Assembly (NCBI GenBank): GCA_964587175.1
Contig: CAZPKK010000054.1
Location: 1 to 5,630 of the forward strand
Reading direction: 5' to 3'
From: CALXVA01 sp964587175
GTDB lineage: Bacteria; Bacillota; Clostridia; TANB77; CAG-508
Length of the DNA stretch: 5,630 nt
Below, piece by piece: positions 1 to 5,191 of this stretch. The stretch's first letter is position 1, and every line of letters begins with the position of its first letter. Made by a program: the position numbers and the translations under genes. The notes under the pieces were generated by a model, which saw nothing but the letters and a program-made list of their open reading frames with translations, was not told the DNA's origin and made no database searches.

Positions 1-1
1 T

Positions 2-262
2 AAAGAAAATTCAGAAATATCTAATGATAAAGCATCATTACATTTAACTAGTAAAGAATGTGAAATAATGGAATTTTTGGTAAAGAACCAAGAAAGAGTT
101 ATTGAAAAACAAGAATTAAATAAAAAAATTTGGAATGATAATACCAGTGATGAAAATGTAGTTGGAATGTACATCTCTTATTTACAGAATAAATTCATGG
201 CTTTAGGTGCGAATATTGAAATAATAGATAAAAACGGATATGTTTTGGAGAAAAAAGTATGA
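2..262 (+). CDS. OmpR/PhoB-family response regulator, C-terminal DNA-binding domain (5' truncated by window edge)
   Basis: The reading frame is open from the left edge and encodes the last 86 residues of a response regulator. The segment LTSKECEIMEFLVKNQERV matches the start of the OmpR-type winged helix (family pattern LT-x-E-x-x-L-x-x-L). It is followed by a helix ending in KKIWND, then ENVVGMYISYLQNKF, which is the recognition helix (family pattern NVVDVYIRRLRKKL), and a C-terminal wing hairpin ending NGYVLEKK. The usual RGVGY of the wing is reduced to DKNGY, a mild divergence. The receiver domain with its phosphorylated aspartate lies outside the window. The stop overlaps the start of the kinase gene (ATGA), so the two are translationally coupled and form a cognate pair. 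By family, the protein would be phosphorylated by the kinase and bind promoter DNA. Its targets cannot be told from the sequence. An internal ATG at 68 is not a real start because the domain begins upstream of it. Confidence 0.93.
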   Translation, partial: KENSEISNDKASLHLTSKECEIMEFLVKNQERVIEKQELNKKIWNDNTSDENVVGMYISYLQNKFMALGANIEIIDKNGYVLEKKV

Positions 263-1470
263 TAAAAAAGTTACAAAGAAAATTTATTTTGATATCAATG
301 GTAGCTACAATTGTTGTAACTACCTGTATATATGGCATAGTAGTACTAGCAAACTACATTGTAATGGACAGGCAATTTAATGGATTGTTAGATTTGATTT
401 CAGAAAACGATGGAGAAATTCCAGAATATCAACCACATAATGATGAATTATCAGGTTTTATAACACAAGAAACAGAATTTTCCACTAGGTATTTTATTGT
501 AAAAATAGATAATGAGGGAAATGTGATTGAAGCAAATATGCAACACATAGCAGCAGTTACCCAAGAAGATGTCCAAGAGATACTACAACAAATATTAGAA
601 AAAAGTAAAGAATCAGGATATTATAATAATTACAAATATAAAATTACAGAAAATGATGAAGGAAAATCGATAATATTTTTAGATTGTACAATGCAATTAA
701 GTAGTTTTAAATCATCAACAGAAAAATCAATTTTCGTAATAGCTATTGGCTTATTAATAATATTTATAATAGTATCTTTTCTATCTAAGAAAGTATTATC
801 TCCTATCATTAAAAACATAGAAAAACAAAAGCAATTTGTTACAAATGCTGGACATGAATTGAAAACACCTGTAGCAATAATTATGGCAAATGCAGATGTT
901 TTGGAGTTATCTTCTAATGAGAACAGTGATTTAGTTCAAAGCATTAAGAAACAGGCTAAAAGATTAGATACATTAATTAAAAGCTTATTAAAATTAGCAA
1001 ATGTAGAAGAAAGAAAAATCGAAATAAACTATACTGAATTTTCTATAACAGATATGATACAAGAGGAAATTATACAATTTAAAACTTTAGCTCAGAACAA
1101 AGAAATAATTTATAATAATAAAGAAAACATACAAATTAAAGGAGATAGTAATAGTATAAAACAATTAATTACAATACTATTGGATAATGCTATAAAATAT
1201 ACTCCAGACAATGGAAAAATAGAAATACGAGTAGAAATGCAAGGGAAAAATACTAAAATTCAATTTGCAAATGAATGTGAAAACACAAACAGTATAAATA
1301 CTGATAGGATTTTTGATAGATTCTATAGAGAAGATAAATCCAGAAGTAAAACAATAGAAGGTTTTGGAATAGGATTATCAATGGCAAAATCAATTGTTGA
1401 GATGCATAATGGCAAAATAACAGCAGAAATTGATAAACAAAACAAAATTTGTTTTACAGTAATTATATAA
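259..1470 (+). CDS. Membrane sensor histidine kinase of a two-component system
   Basis: This 403-residue kinase is complete. Residues about 10-36 form a first transmembrane helix, 37-155 an extracytoplasmic sensor region with no domain I recognise, and 157-176 a second transmembrane helix. A HisKA dimerisation domain follows, with the phospho-accepting His199 in the H box FVTNAGHELKTP. The HATPase_c domain has an N box around Asn310 (LLDNAIKYTPDNG), an F box RIFDRFYRED (350-359) and a G2 box GFGIGL (368-373). The canonical G1 box DxGxG is not visible: the region before the F box reads FANECENTNSINTD. As far as I recall, this divergence occurs in a known clostridial kinase subfamily, so I do not read it as inactivation. 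No clear HAMP domain is seen between the second helix and HisKA. The ATG at 259 overlaps the regulator's stop, fixing the start and indicating a coupled operon. The signal sensed is unknown. Confidence 0.95.
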   Translation: MIKKLQRKFILISMVATIVVTTCIYGIVVLANYIVMDRQFNGLLDLISENDGEIPEYQPHNDELSGFITQETEFSTRYFIVKIDNEGNVIEANMQHIAAVTQEDVQEILQQILEKSKESGYYNNYKYKITENDEGKSIIFLDCTMQLSSFKSSTEKSIFVIAIGLLIIFIIVSFLSKKVLSPIIKNIEKQKQFVTNAGHELKTPVAIIMANADVLELSSNENSDLVQSIKKQAKRLDTLIKSLLKLANVEERKIEINYTEFSITDMIQEEIIQFKTLAQNKEIIYNNKENIQIKGDSNSIKQLITILLDNAIKYTPDNGKIEIRVEMQGKNTKIQFANECENTNSINTDRIFDRFYREDKSRSKTIEGFGIGLSMAKSIVEMHNGKITAEIDKQNKICFTVII

Positions 1471-1499
1471 AATATTTAGTATATAATATTATTGTATAA

Positions 1500-1533
1500 A
1501 AAATAGGCAAGAATTAATTTTCTTGTCTATTTT
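1500..1533. terminator. Rho-independent, probably bidirectional terminator after the kinase
   Basis: The arms 1500-1513 and 1520-1533 pair over 14 positions with one G-T wobble (1507/1526) and a 6-base loop TTAATT. A run of A precedes and a run of T follows the hairpin, so it could stop transcription from both sides: the two-component operon from the left and, formerly, the HxlR gene from the right. The HxlR remnant's last codons lie inside the right arm. Confidence 0.75.
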
Positions 1534-1651
1534 CTGTTCCCCAATCACATAATTTATCTAGAATTGGCATTAAAGATTTTCCTTTATCAGATAAAAAATA
1601 TTCTACTTTAGGTGGAATTTCTTGATATTCTTTTCTTATAATTAAACCAGC
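1514..1651 (-). pseudogene. HxlR-family transcriptional regulator, C-terminal fragment only
   Basis: Read on the minus strand this gives about 45 residues, starting around AGLIIRKEYQEIPPKVEY and continuing to a stop at 1514-1516. This is the diagnostic second half of the HxlR winged-helix domain: the wing with the conserved PPKVEY motif, then LSDKGKSLMPILDKLCDWG, the last helix. Full HxlR proteins are about 100-120 residues, so the first helices and the start codon are missing. Past 1651 the minus-strand reading leaves the family and the plus-strand NTF2-like frame begins. HxlR proteins are usually repressors, often divergent from the gene they control and often linked to redox or electrophile responses. 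This fragment cannot form a DNA-binding domain. The remaining coding sequence is intact, with no stops or frameshifts, which suggests a recent loss. Confidence 0.85.
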
Positions 1652-1889
1652 ATTTCACAAAAATGCAACAATTAATGGAGCACCTATTCAAACTTTATTT
1701 GATGGAGCTGATGAAACAGGAGCAACAAATACAAAAGGAAGAGTTGATGTTTTAGATGTTGCTAATGATATTGCAGTTATTAAAATTACAATGGAAGATT
1801 ATGCAGGTGCAGATTATATAGATTACCATGTACTAAGAAAAGAAGAAGACGGATGGAAAATAGTAGCAAAAGTATTTACAGGATTTTAA
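1644..1889 (+). pseudogene. NTF2-like / putative lumazine-binding family protein, C-terminal fragment only
   Basis: The plus-strand frame ending at TAA 1887-1889 gives about 81 residues running KPAFHKNATINGAP to GWKIVAKVFTGF. The pattern PAFH-x-A-x-I-N-G and the ending DGWKIVAKVF are typical of small NTF2-like alpha/beta-barrel proteins of the SnoaL or putative lumazine-binding (Lumazine_bd_2) type, which are usually about 120-130 residues long. The N-terminal helices are missing. Upstream in frame there is a stop at 1623-1625 and no ATG, GTG or TTG with a ribosome binding site before the family match begins. The first in-frame ATG lies deep inside the domain. The coding sequence that remains is clean. 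It lies head-to-head with the HxlR fragment, with the junction somewhere in 1644-1655, where both readings are plausible. Function of the intact family members is mostly unknown. Confidence 0.82.
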
Positions 1890-1897
1890 TATATAAT

Positions 1898-1940
1898 AAA
1901 GAAGATGTAAAAAAATAAAACATCTTCTTTTATTTTTGAT
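1898..1940. terminator. Terminator hairpin, first copy of a repeated 39-40 bp element
   Basis: The arms 1898-1908 (AAAGAAGATGT) and 1920-1930 (ACATCTTCTTT) pair perfectly over 11 bp around an 11-base A-rich loop, followed by TATTTTTGAT on the plus strand. It lies 8 bases after the stop of the NTF2-like fragment and would terminate that gene. In the opposite direction it could end the xre transcript. A nearly identical copy is at 4148-4186. Confidence 0.8.
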
Positions 1941-2004
1941 AATATTATTTTTAAATTTATTTCTAAGTCGCATATTCAAGAACACTCTTTTTATTAAATC
2001 TATT

Positions 2005-2268
2005 CTATTTTTTTTTATACATATCAACTCTTGCAGGAAGTTTTTTTGCGAGTTTCGCAGTATTTTCATTAAATAACAATTCCTGTTTTATGTTAAAAGA
2101 CTTTGCGATAAAATCAATGTTTTTACAAGTTAAGTTGGCATTTCCTGTTTCTATAACACTTATATATGCCATTTTAAATTTAGTTTTATTAGCATATTGT
2201 TCTTGTGTCATATTGTTTTGATATCTATACCATTTTGTATTAAGTCCTACTAATTCCATTGAAGTCAT
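2005..2268 (-). CDS. XRE-family (Cro/C1-type) helix-turn-helix regulator, 87 residues
   Basis: This small single-domain DNA-binding protein has its XRE helix-turn-helix at about residues 8-66: LNTKWYRYQNNMTQEQYANK forms helices 1 and 2, MAYISVIETGNANLT is the recognition helix and turn, and IDFIAKSFNIKQELLF forms the last helices. A short basic tail follows, ending MYKKK. No sensor or enzymatic domain is attached, so any signal input must come from a partner or from dimerisation. The start at 2268 is supported by GGAG ten bases upstream on the minus strand; a second ATG three codons later is less well placed. The gene is divergent from the Sel1-repeat gene across about 200 bp of very AT-rich DNA, the usual arrangement for an autoregulator that also controls its neighbour. 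The stop follows a run of nine A; a short in-frame tail of 13 codons continues beyond it before the next stop. Confidence 0.88.
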   Translation of the reverse strand: MTSMELVGLNTKWYRYQNNMTQEQYANKTKFKMAYISVIETGNANLTCKNIDFIAKSFNIKQELLFNENTAKLAKKLPARVDMYKKK

Positions 2269-2308
2269 AATATATCATCTCCACTTTTATTAATATATGT
2301 TAGTAAAA

Positions 2309-2340
2309 TATAAATTATTTATATATAAATTATAAATATA
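2309..2340. promoter_or_regulatory. Candidate operator in the xre/Sel1 divergent region
   Basis: The 10-mer TATAAATTAT occurs twice, at 2309-2318 and 2324-2333, with a 15-base period, and a related TATAAATATA follows at 2331-2340. A perfect 14-bp palindrome, ATTTATATATAAAT, sits at 2317-2330. This lies between the two divergent starts, where an XRE protein would be expected to bind. The DNA is almost pure A/T, so chance repeats are likely and the call is weak. Confidence 0.3.
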
Positions 2341-2418
2341 AAGGAATAACAATTTAATACCACTAAAACTTATTAAAATATATCTAAATAAAATAAATGA
2401 AAAGTATTGTATTATATT

Positions 2419-2448
2419 TTGAAGAATGTTAAAATTATTATATATAAT
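2419..2448 (+). promoter_or_regulatory. Candidate sigma-A promoter for the Sel1-repeat gene
   Basis: TTGAAG at 2419-2424 and a perfect TATAAT at 2443-2448 are separated by 18 bases. Transcription would begin near 2455, almost on the ribosome binding site (2455-2460), giving a very short leader. An alternative, TTGTAT 2408-2413 with TAAAAT 2430-2435 (16-base spacing), would give a more usual leader. Confidence 0.4.
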
Positions 2449-2469
2449 AAGAAGAAAGGAATGATAAAT

Positions 2470-3417
2470 TTGGAAAAAGAAATGTTAGAACTATTTGTTT
2501 ATTATAAATTAGCGACTGGAAAAGAAGGAGAAAAAGATTATTCTTTAACTGGCTGTACAAAACTAATGGATATAGCATTGAATATAATACAAAAAGAAAG
2601 TTTAGAAATATGGAATGAAAAATTTGAGGATTCATTCAAGAATGTTAATAATGAAGGTCACCCTTGCATAGAAAAACATAATCAACTAAAGAAGTTAACA
2701 CAAGAAGAATATATTAAAACATTATTGAAAGCGAAGAATTTAATAAAAAATTATGCGTCAAAACTTTCACTCGATTATGATTCACTATATTTAATTTCTT
2801 CAGATTCGGATATAAAGGACTTGACATATCAAATAATTTTAAAGAGCAAATCTACAAAAGAAATTGAAGATTTAATAGAAAAATATAGTAAGGATAATAA
2901 TGCTAATAAGGATAAAGTTGCAATAGTGATTAATGAGTTATGTAATAGATATTATTATGGTGATAGGATAGAAAAGAATTATCAAGAAGCCTTTAAAGGT
3001 TGGAAGATGGTCAGTGAGTATTCTAATGATGCAAGATATATGTTGGGAATATGTTATAAAGAAGGAACTGGAATAGAAGAAAATAAGAAAAAAGCATATG
3101 AAATATTTTATGAGTTTATGAACAAAGATTTTAGAGCGAGTTATCAAGTTGCTCTAATGAATCTTCGAGGAATCGGTGTCTCTCAAAATTATATAAAAGC
3201 ACTTGAGATTTTTAACAAATTAAAAGGTCATGTGCCATATGATTTAGACAAGTTGATTGAATCTTATATTGGAGAGATGTATTTTTATGGATTAGGCGTA
3301 AATCAAAATAAGGAAAAGGGACTTGAACTTTTAGAAAATGCTTGGAATAGTGGAATAGGCTTAAATTACCAAAAAATAAAAAAAGTTCTAAAAGATTATT
3401 ATAATATTAAAAATTGA
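2470..3417 (+). CDS. Sel1-repeat (TPR-like) protein, 315 residues
   Basis: The C-terminal half is built of Sel1-like helical repeats. From the TTG start these are about residues 155-186 (NELCNRYYYGDRIEKNYQEA), 188-220 (ARYMLGICYKEGTGIEENKKKA), 223-253 (ASYQVALMNLRGIGVSQNYIKA) and 264-296 (ESYIGEMYFYGLGVNQNKEKG). Each shows the Sel1 signature of a small-residue/Y-G-x-G-V turn followed by a K-A-x-x-x-x pair of helices. Sel1 repeats are protein-protein interaction scaffolds. The first 150 residues are charged, probably helical, and match nothing I recognise. There is no signal peptide or membrane segment, so it is probably cytoplasmic. The chosen start is TTG 2470, nine bases after AAAGGA (2455-2460). 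The in-frame ATG at 2461 directly abuts that site and is too close. It is divergent from xre and followed after 33 bases by the gene at 3451, so probably co-transcribed with it. Its partner and role are unknown. Confidence 0.85.
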   Translation: MEKEMLELFVYYKLATGKEGEKDYSLTGCTKLMDIALNIIQKESLEIWNEKFEDSFKNVNNEGHPCIEKHNQLKKLTQEEYIKTLLKAKNLIKNYASKLSLDYDSLYLISSDSDIKDLTYQIILKSKSTKEIEDLIEKYSKDNNANKDKVAIVINELCNRYYYGDRIEKNYQEAFKGWKMVSEYSNDARYMLGICYKEGTGIEENKKKAYEIFYEFMNKDFRASYQVALMNLRGIGVSQNYIKALEIFNKLKGHVPYDLDKLIESYIGEMYFYGLGVNQNKEKGLELLENAWNSGIGLNYQKIKKVLKDYYNIKN

Positions 3418-3450
3418 AAAAATAAGCAAATACACTGAAAGGAGATAAGA

Positions 3451-4074
3451 ATGGTGGAAAATGGAATACAAAAGTCATTAGAAGAACAATTGAGTCAACT
3501 TGAAACTGAACAAAAACAGGCAGAACAAATATATAAGCAAAGAATTGAACTAGGTTTATTAAATACTGATCCTGCTTCTTTACAAGTTTTGGCACAAACT
3601 ATATTAGATAGAAAATTAAAGATAGATGAATTAAGAGTACAACTTGCACCTAACAGAAATAATAACGAGAACTCTATTTCAGAAGAACAAAATGAAGTAC
3701 AAGAAGAAACAGCATTGGTAGAATATCATAAAAACCCTATAATAAGGTTTTTGCAAAAGATTGTACACAAAATGGAAAATTTCTCTGAAAGATTAGAACA
3801 AAAAAATACAATAAGAAATAACGGAAGGGGTATTGGGCCAAAAATAAAAAGTACAAAATGGGAAGAATATCAAGAGATGGTAGATACTAGCTTTTCACGC
3901 GAAAAAAAAGGAATGGAAAGTAAGGGACAGAATAATGAACATCAAGCTTTTGTGGATAAACTATCTGGAAATGGGGCTTATAGCACATATAAAGCAAAAT
4001 CAGATAATGAGGAAAAGATAGAACCTAAGAGTAAACAGGATATTCAAAAAACGGAAGATGAATATACTATATAG
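3451..4074 (+). CDS. Hypothetical charged protein with N-terminal coiled coil, 207 residues
   Basis: I do not recognise this family. Residues about 5-65 (SLEEQLSQLETEQKQAEQIY onward) have a heptad-like pattern of leucines and charged residues and should form a coiled coil or helical hairpin, broken near NTDPAS (38-43). Residues 66-90 are Asn/Glu-rich and probably disordered. Residues 94-116 (KNPIIRFLQKIVHKMENFSE) could form a basic amphipathic helix, suited to binding a membrane, a nucleic acid or a partner protein. The rest (120-207) is polar, Lys/Glu-rich and apparently unstructured, with a GNGAYSTYKAK patch around 173-183. It has no cysteines, catalytic motif, signal peptide or transmembrane segment. 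The ATG at 3451 has an excellent site (AAAGGAGA, 3438-3445). It lies 33 bases after the Sel1-repeat gene, with no terminator between, so the two probably form one transcript. The Sel1 protein may be its binding partner (inference only). Confidence 0.75.
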   Translation: MVENGIQKSLEEQLSQLETEQKQAEQIYKQRIELGLLNTDPASLQVLAQTILDRKLKIDELRVQLAPNRNNNENSISEEQNEVQEETALVEYHKNPIIRFLQKIVHKMENFSERLEQKNTIRNNGRGIGPKIKSTKWEEYQEMVDTSFSREKKGMESKGQNNEHQAFVDKLSGNGAYSTYKAKSDNEEKIEPKSKQDIQKTEDEYTI

Positions 4075-4107
4075 ATAACTATTTACAAGAAATAAGTAAA
4101 ATATTGT

Positions 4108-4137
4108 TTGACTTTTTGAGATTTATAAAATTAAAAT
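4108..4137 (+). promoter_or_regulatory. Promoter-like sequence just before a terminator (doubtful)
   Basis: TTGACT (4108-4113) and TAAAAT (4132-4137) are 18 bases apart. Transcripts would start around 4144 and immediately meet the hairpin at 4148-4186, so this is either a chance match, a relic, or the start of a very short or attenuated transcript. Confidence 0.2.
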
Positions 4138-4147
4138 ACTAAATTAT

Positions 4148-4186
4148 GAAGATGTAAAAAATAAAACATCTTCTTTTATTTTTGAT
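4148..4186 (+). terminator. Terminator hairpin, second copy of the repeated 39-40 bp element
   Basis: The arms 4148-4155 (GAAGATGT) and 4166-4173 (ACATCTTC) form an 8-bp stem around a 10-base A-rich loop, followed by TTTTATTTTTGAT. It differs from the copy at 1901-1940 by the loss of one A in the loop. Sequence similarity stops at both ends of the element. It would terminate the Sel1/coiled-coil transcript, 73 bases after its last stop. Confidence 0.8.
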
Positions 4187-4192
4187 TTTAAA

Positions 4193-4201
4193 TGATATAA
4201 T
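4193..4201 (+). promoter_or_regulatory. Extended -10 promoter for the 53-residue ORF and MazG-like gene
   Basis: TGATATAAT matches the extended -10 consensus (TG, one base, TATAAT). The expected -35 position falls in the T run of the preceding terminator and is poor, as is common with extended -10 promoters. Transcription would start near 4208, about 25 bases before the first ATG. Confidence 0.5.
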
Positions 4202-4232
4202 GTTTTTGTAATATTTATAAAGGAGAAGGAAG

Positions 4233-4394
4233 ATGGAAAATAAGTACGAATTTTTTATAGCAGGTAGAGCAAGAAACAAAGATAATATACTAAAAATATG
4301 TGATTTATTTGACAATTATAATATTTCATACTATTGCTTTTTGAAAGATGAAGAAGACTGGGGATATGGAAATAAAAAGAGGTGTAATATATGA
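4233..4394 (+). CDS. Short ORF, 53 residues; probably a truncated N-terminal fragment
   Basis: The ATG has a strong site, AAAGGAG at 4219-4225, and a promoter just upstream, so it is probably translated. It encodes MENKYEFFIAGRARNKDNIL, then KICDLFDNYNISYYCFLKDE and a short polar tail. The pattern of a beta strand (YEFFIAG) followed by RARNKDNIL-x-ICD, a helix, and a second strand (ISYYCFLK) looks like the first beta-alpha-beta unit of a nucleoside 2-deoxyribosyltransferase-like Rossmann protein of about 140 residues. That assignment rests on memory of a resemblance and is tentative. As it stands, the protein is too short for such a fold. Its last codons contain the ribosome binding site (GAGGTG, 4379-4384) of the MazG-like gene, and its TGA overlaps that gene's ATG. 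It may therefore survive as a translational leader for the downstream gene, or be a deletion remnant. A genuine small protein is also possible. Confidence 0.6.
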   Translation: MENKYEFFIAGRARNKDNILKICDLFDNYNISYYCFLKDEEDWGYGNKKRCNI

Positions 4395-4702
4395 AAGAGT
4401 TGCAAGAAAAAGTTAAAGAATTAGTAAAAAAATATAATTTAGAAACTACATCAGAATTAAGGTATATAGATTTAGTTTCTGAAATTGGAGAAGTTGGTAA
4501 AGAGATTTTAAAAGGAAGTAATTATGGCAAGCAAGATTTCAGTGTTACAGAAAATCTTGAATCAGAACTAGGAGATGCCTTGTTTTCCTTAATCTGCATT
4601 GCAAATGGCTTAAATATAAATTTGGAAAATGCCTTAGAAATTGTATTGAATAAATATGAAAATAGATTTTCTAAAAAAGGTAATATAGGTTCTGGAAGAT
4701 AG
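4391..4702 (+). CDS. MazG-like nucleotide pyrophosphohydrolase, 103 residues
   Basis: This is a single MazG-type all-alpha NTP pyrophosphohydrolase domain, the kind that hydrolyses (d)NTPs to monophosphate and pyrophosphate to clean the nucleotide pool. The metal-binding pattern is visible: E31-x-x-E34 in LVSEIGEVGKEI and E59-x-x-D62 in ESELGDALFSLICIANGLNI, followed by the family's KYENRF (88-93) near the C terminus. The length is normal for the short stand-alone form, so it looks complete and active. It should be cytoplasmic and Mg-dependent and act as a dimer or tetramer, by family. The start is fixed by GAGGTG six bases upstream and a 4-base overlap with the preceding ORF, giving translational coupling. 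No clear terminator follows. The true substrate cannot be read from the sequence, as this family includes dUTP, dCTP and modified-nucleotide hydrolases. Confidence 0.88.
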   Translation: MKELQEKVKELVKKYNLETTSELRYIDLVSEIGEVGKEILKGSNYGKQDFSVTENLESELGDALFSLICIANGLNINLENALEIVLNKYENRFSKKGNIGSGR

Positions 4703-4740
4703 AAAAAAATGTGTGATAAAGATTTTTTAGAAAAAAATGA

Positions 4741-4774
4741 TTGATTTTGAATATAAAACATTATAGAATAATAT
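4741..4774 (+). promoter_or_regulatory. Candidate promoter(s) for the 91-residue gene
   Basis: Two overlapping arrangements with 17-base spacing are present: TTGATT 4741-4746 with TAGAAT 4764-4769, and TTGAAT 4746-4751 with TAATAT 4769-4774. Either would start transcription about 35-40 bases before the gene. Confidence 0.4.
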
Positions 4775-4814
4775 AAAAATTTGAATAGATAATCTTATAA
4801 AGAAGGTGATAAAA

Positions 4815-5090
4815 TTGACTTGTGAATTTGCTAAATATCCAGATGGAACAGTTGGAGTTTTTTCAAACATTGGAAAAAAGGAAAATGGAGAAGAATATAT
4901 TCGCATTACTTTTGAAAGACCAACAAATTATGGGTTTGATACTTATGTAATAGAACTTCCAAGTTATGAAATTGTTTTGGAAGACGGCAACTACACTGAA
5001 GAGGAAAAGAGGACTTTTTTAGAAATTGTAAAAAATGGTTCTTCATTTTTCTTTAAATATGCACGTTTAGGGGGTGGGAAAATTGCCTAA
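4815..5090 (+). CDS. Hypothetical protein, 91 residues
   Basis: I do not recognise a named family. The protein begins MTCEFAKYPDGTVGVFSNIG, continues with beta-rich stretches (EYIRITFERP and FDTYVIELPSYEIVLEDG), then a helix TEEEKRTFLEIVKNG, and ends SSFFFKYARLGGGKIA. It therefore looks like a small alpha/beta soluble domain with no membrane segment or signal peptide. The start is taken as TTG 4815 because AAGGTG (4803-4808) lies six bases upstream. A GTG at 4806 would sit within that site and has no good site of its own. The end overlaps a TTG-initiated 13-codon ORF, and the G-rich sequence encoding LGGGK would serve as that ORF's ribosome binding site. This suggests the gene was once the first of a coupled pair. 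Its own promoter region lies just upstream. Confidence 0.75.
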   Translation: MTCEFAKYPDGTVGVFSNIGKKENGEEYIRITFERPTNYGFDTYVIELPSYEIVLEDGNYTEEEKRTFLEIVKNGSSFFFKYARLGGGKIA

Positions 5091-5124
5091 CATTTTTTTC
5101 AGATTGTTGATAAATGGAAAGTAA
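5083..5124 (+). pseudogene. Thirteen-codon ORF, possible stump of a second coupled gene
   Basis: TTG at 5083 lies downstream of a strongly G-rich site (GGGGGTGGG, around 5070-5078) and overlaps the preceding stop by 8 bases. It encodes MPNIFFRLLINGK before a TAA at 5122-5124. The placement looks like the start of a translationally coupled second gene, and an MP-x-I beginning is common in small DUF4160-type proteins. The peptide is too short to assign, and no continuing homologous reading was found in the other frames. It may be chance. Confidence 0.25.
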
Positions 5125-5150
5125 TTCATTCTGGGAACATTAAATTTTAT

Positions 5151-5159
5151 TGCTAATAT
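5151..5159 (+). promoter_or_regulatory. Extended -10 promoter for the flavin reductase-like gene
   Basis: TGCTAATAT fits the extended -10 form (TG, one base, TAATAT). The -35 position is weak. The predicted start of transcription is about 25-30 bases before the ATG at 5192. Confidence 0.4.
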
Positions 5160-5191
5160 ATGATTTTATTAAAAATATAGGAGGAGTTTTT

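Noticed and set aside
630..818. Minus-strand ORF inside the histidine kinase
   Set aside because: It is antisense to a well supported gene and has no domain; such shadow frames are common in AT-rich coding DNA.
1833..2069. 78-residue minus-strand ORF overlapping the NTF2-like fragment and xre
   Set aside because: It runs antisense across a terminator hairpin, overlaps the better supported xre gene in another frame, and its translation is low-complexity with no domain.
2407..2469. Longer form of the Sel1 protein starting at TTG 2407
   Set aside because: It has no ribosome site, the extra residues are encoded by promoter-like AT-rich DNA, and a good site sits before TTG 2470.
1901..4186. The repeated elements as CRISPR repeats or transposon ends
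   Set aside because: There are only two copies 2.2 kb apart in direct orientation, each a hairpin followed by T, with no spacers, transposase or inverted ends; terminator is the simpler reading.
4709..4744. Eleven-codon ORF MCDKDFLEKND after the MazG-like gene
   Set aside because: It is too short and has no ribosome binding site.
4522..4761. Minus-strand ORF of 79 residues overlapping the MazG-like gene
   Set aside because: It lies antisense to the conserved MazG metal-binding region, and its Phe/Ser-rich translation is the reverse reading of Lys/Glu codons.
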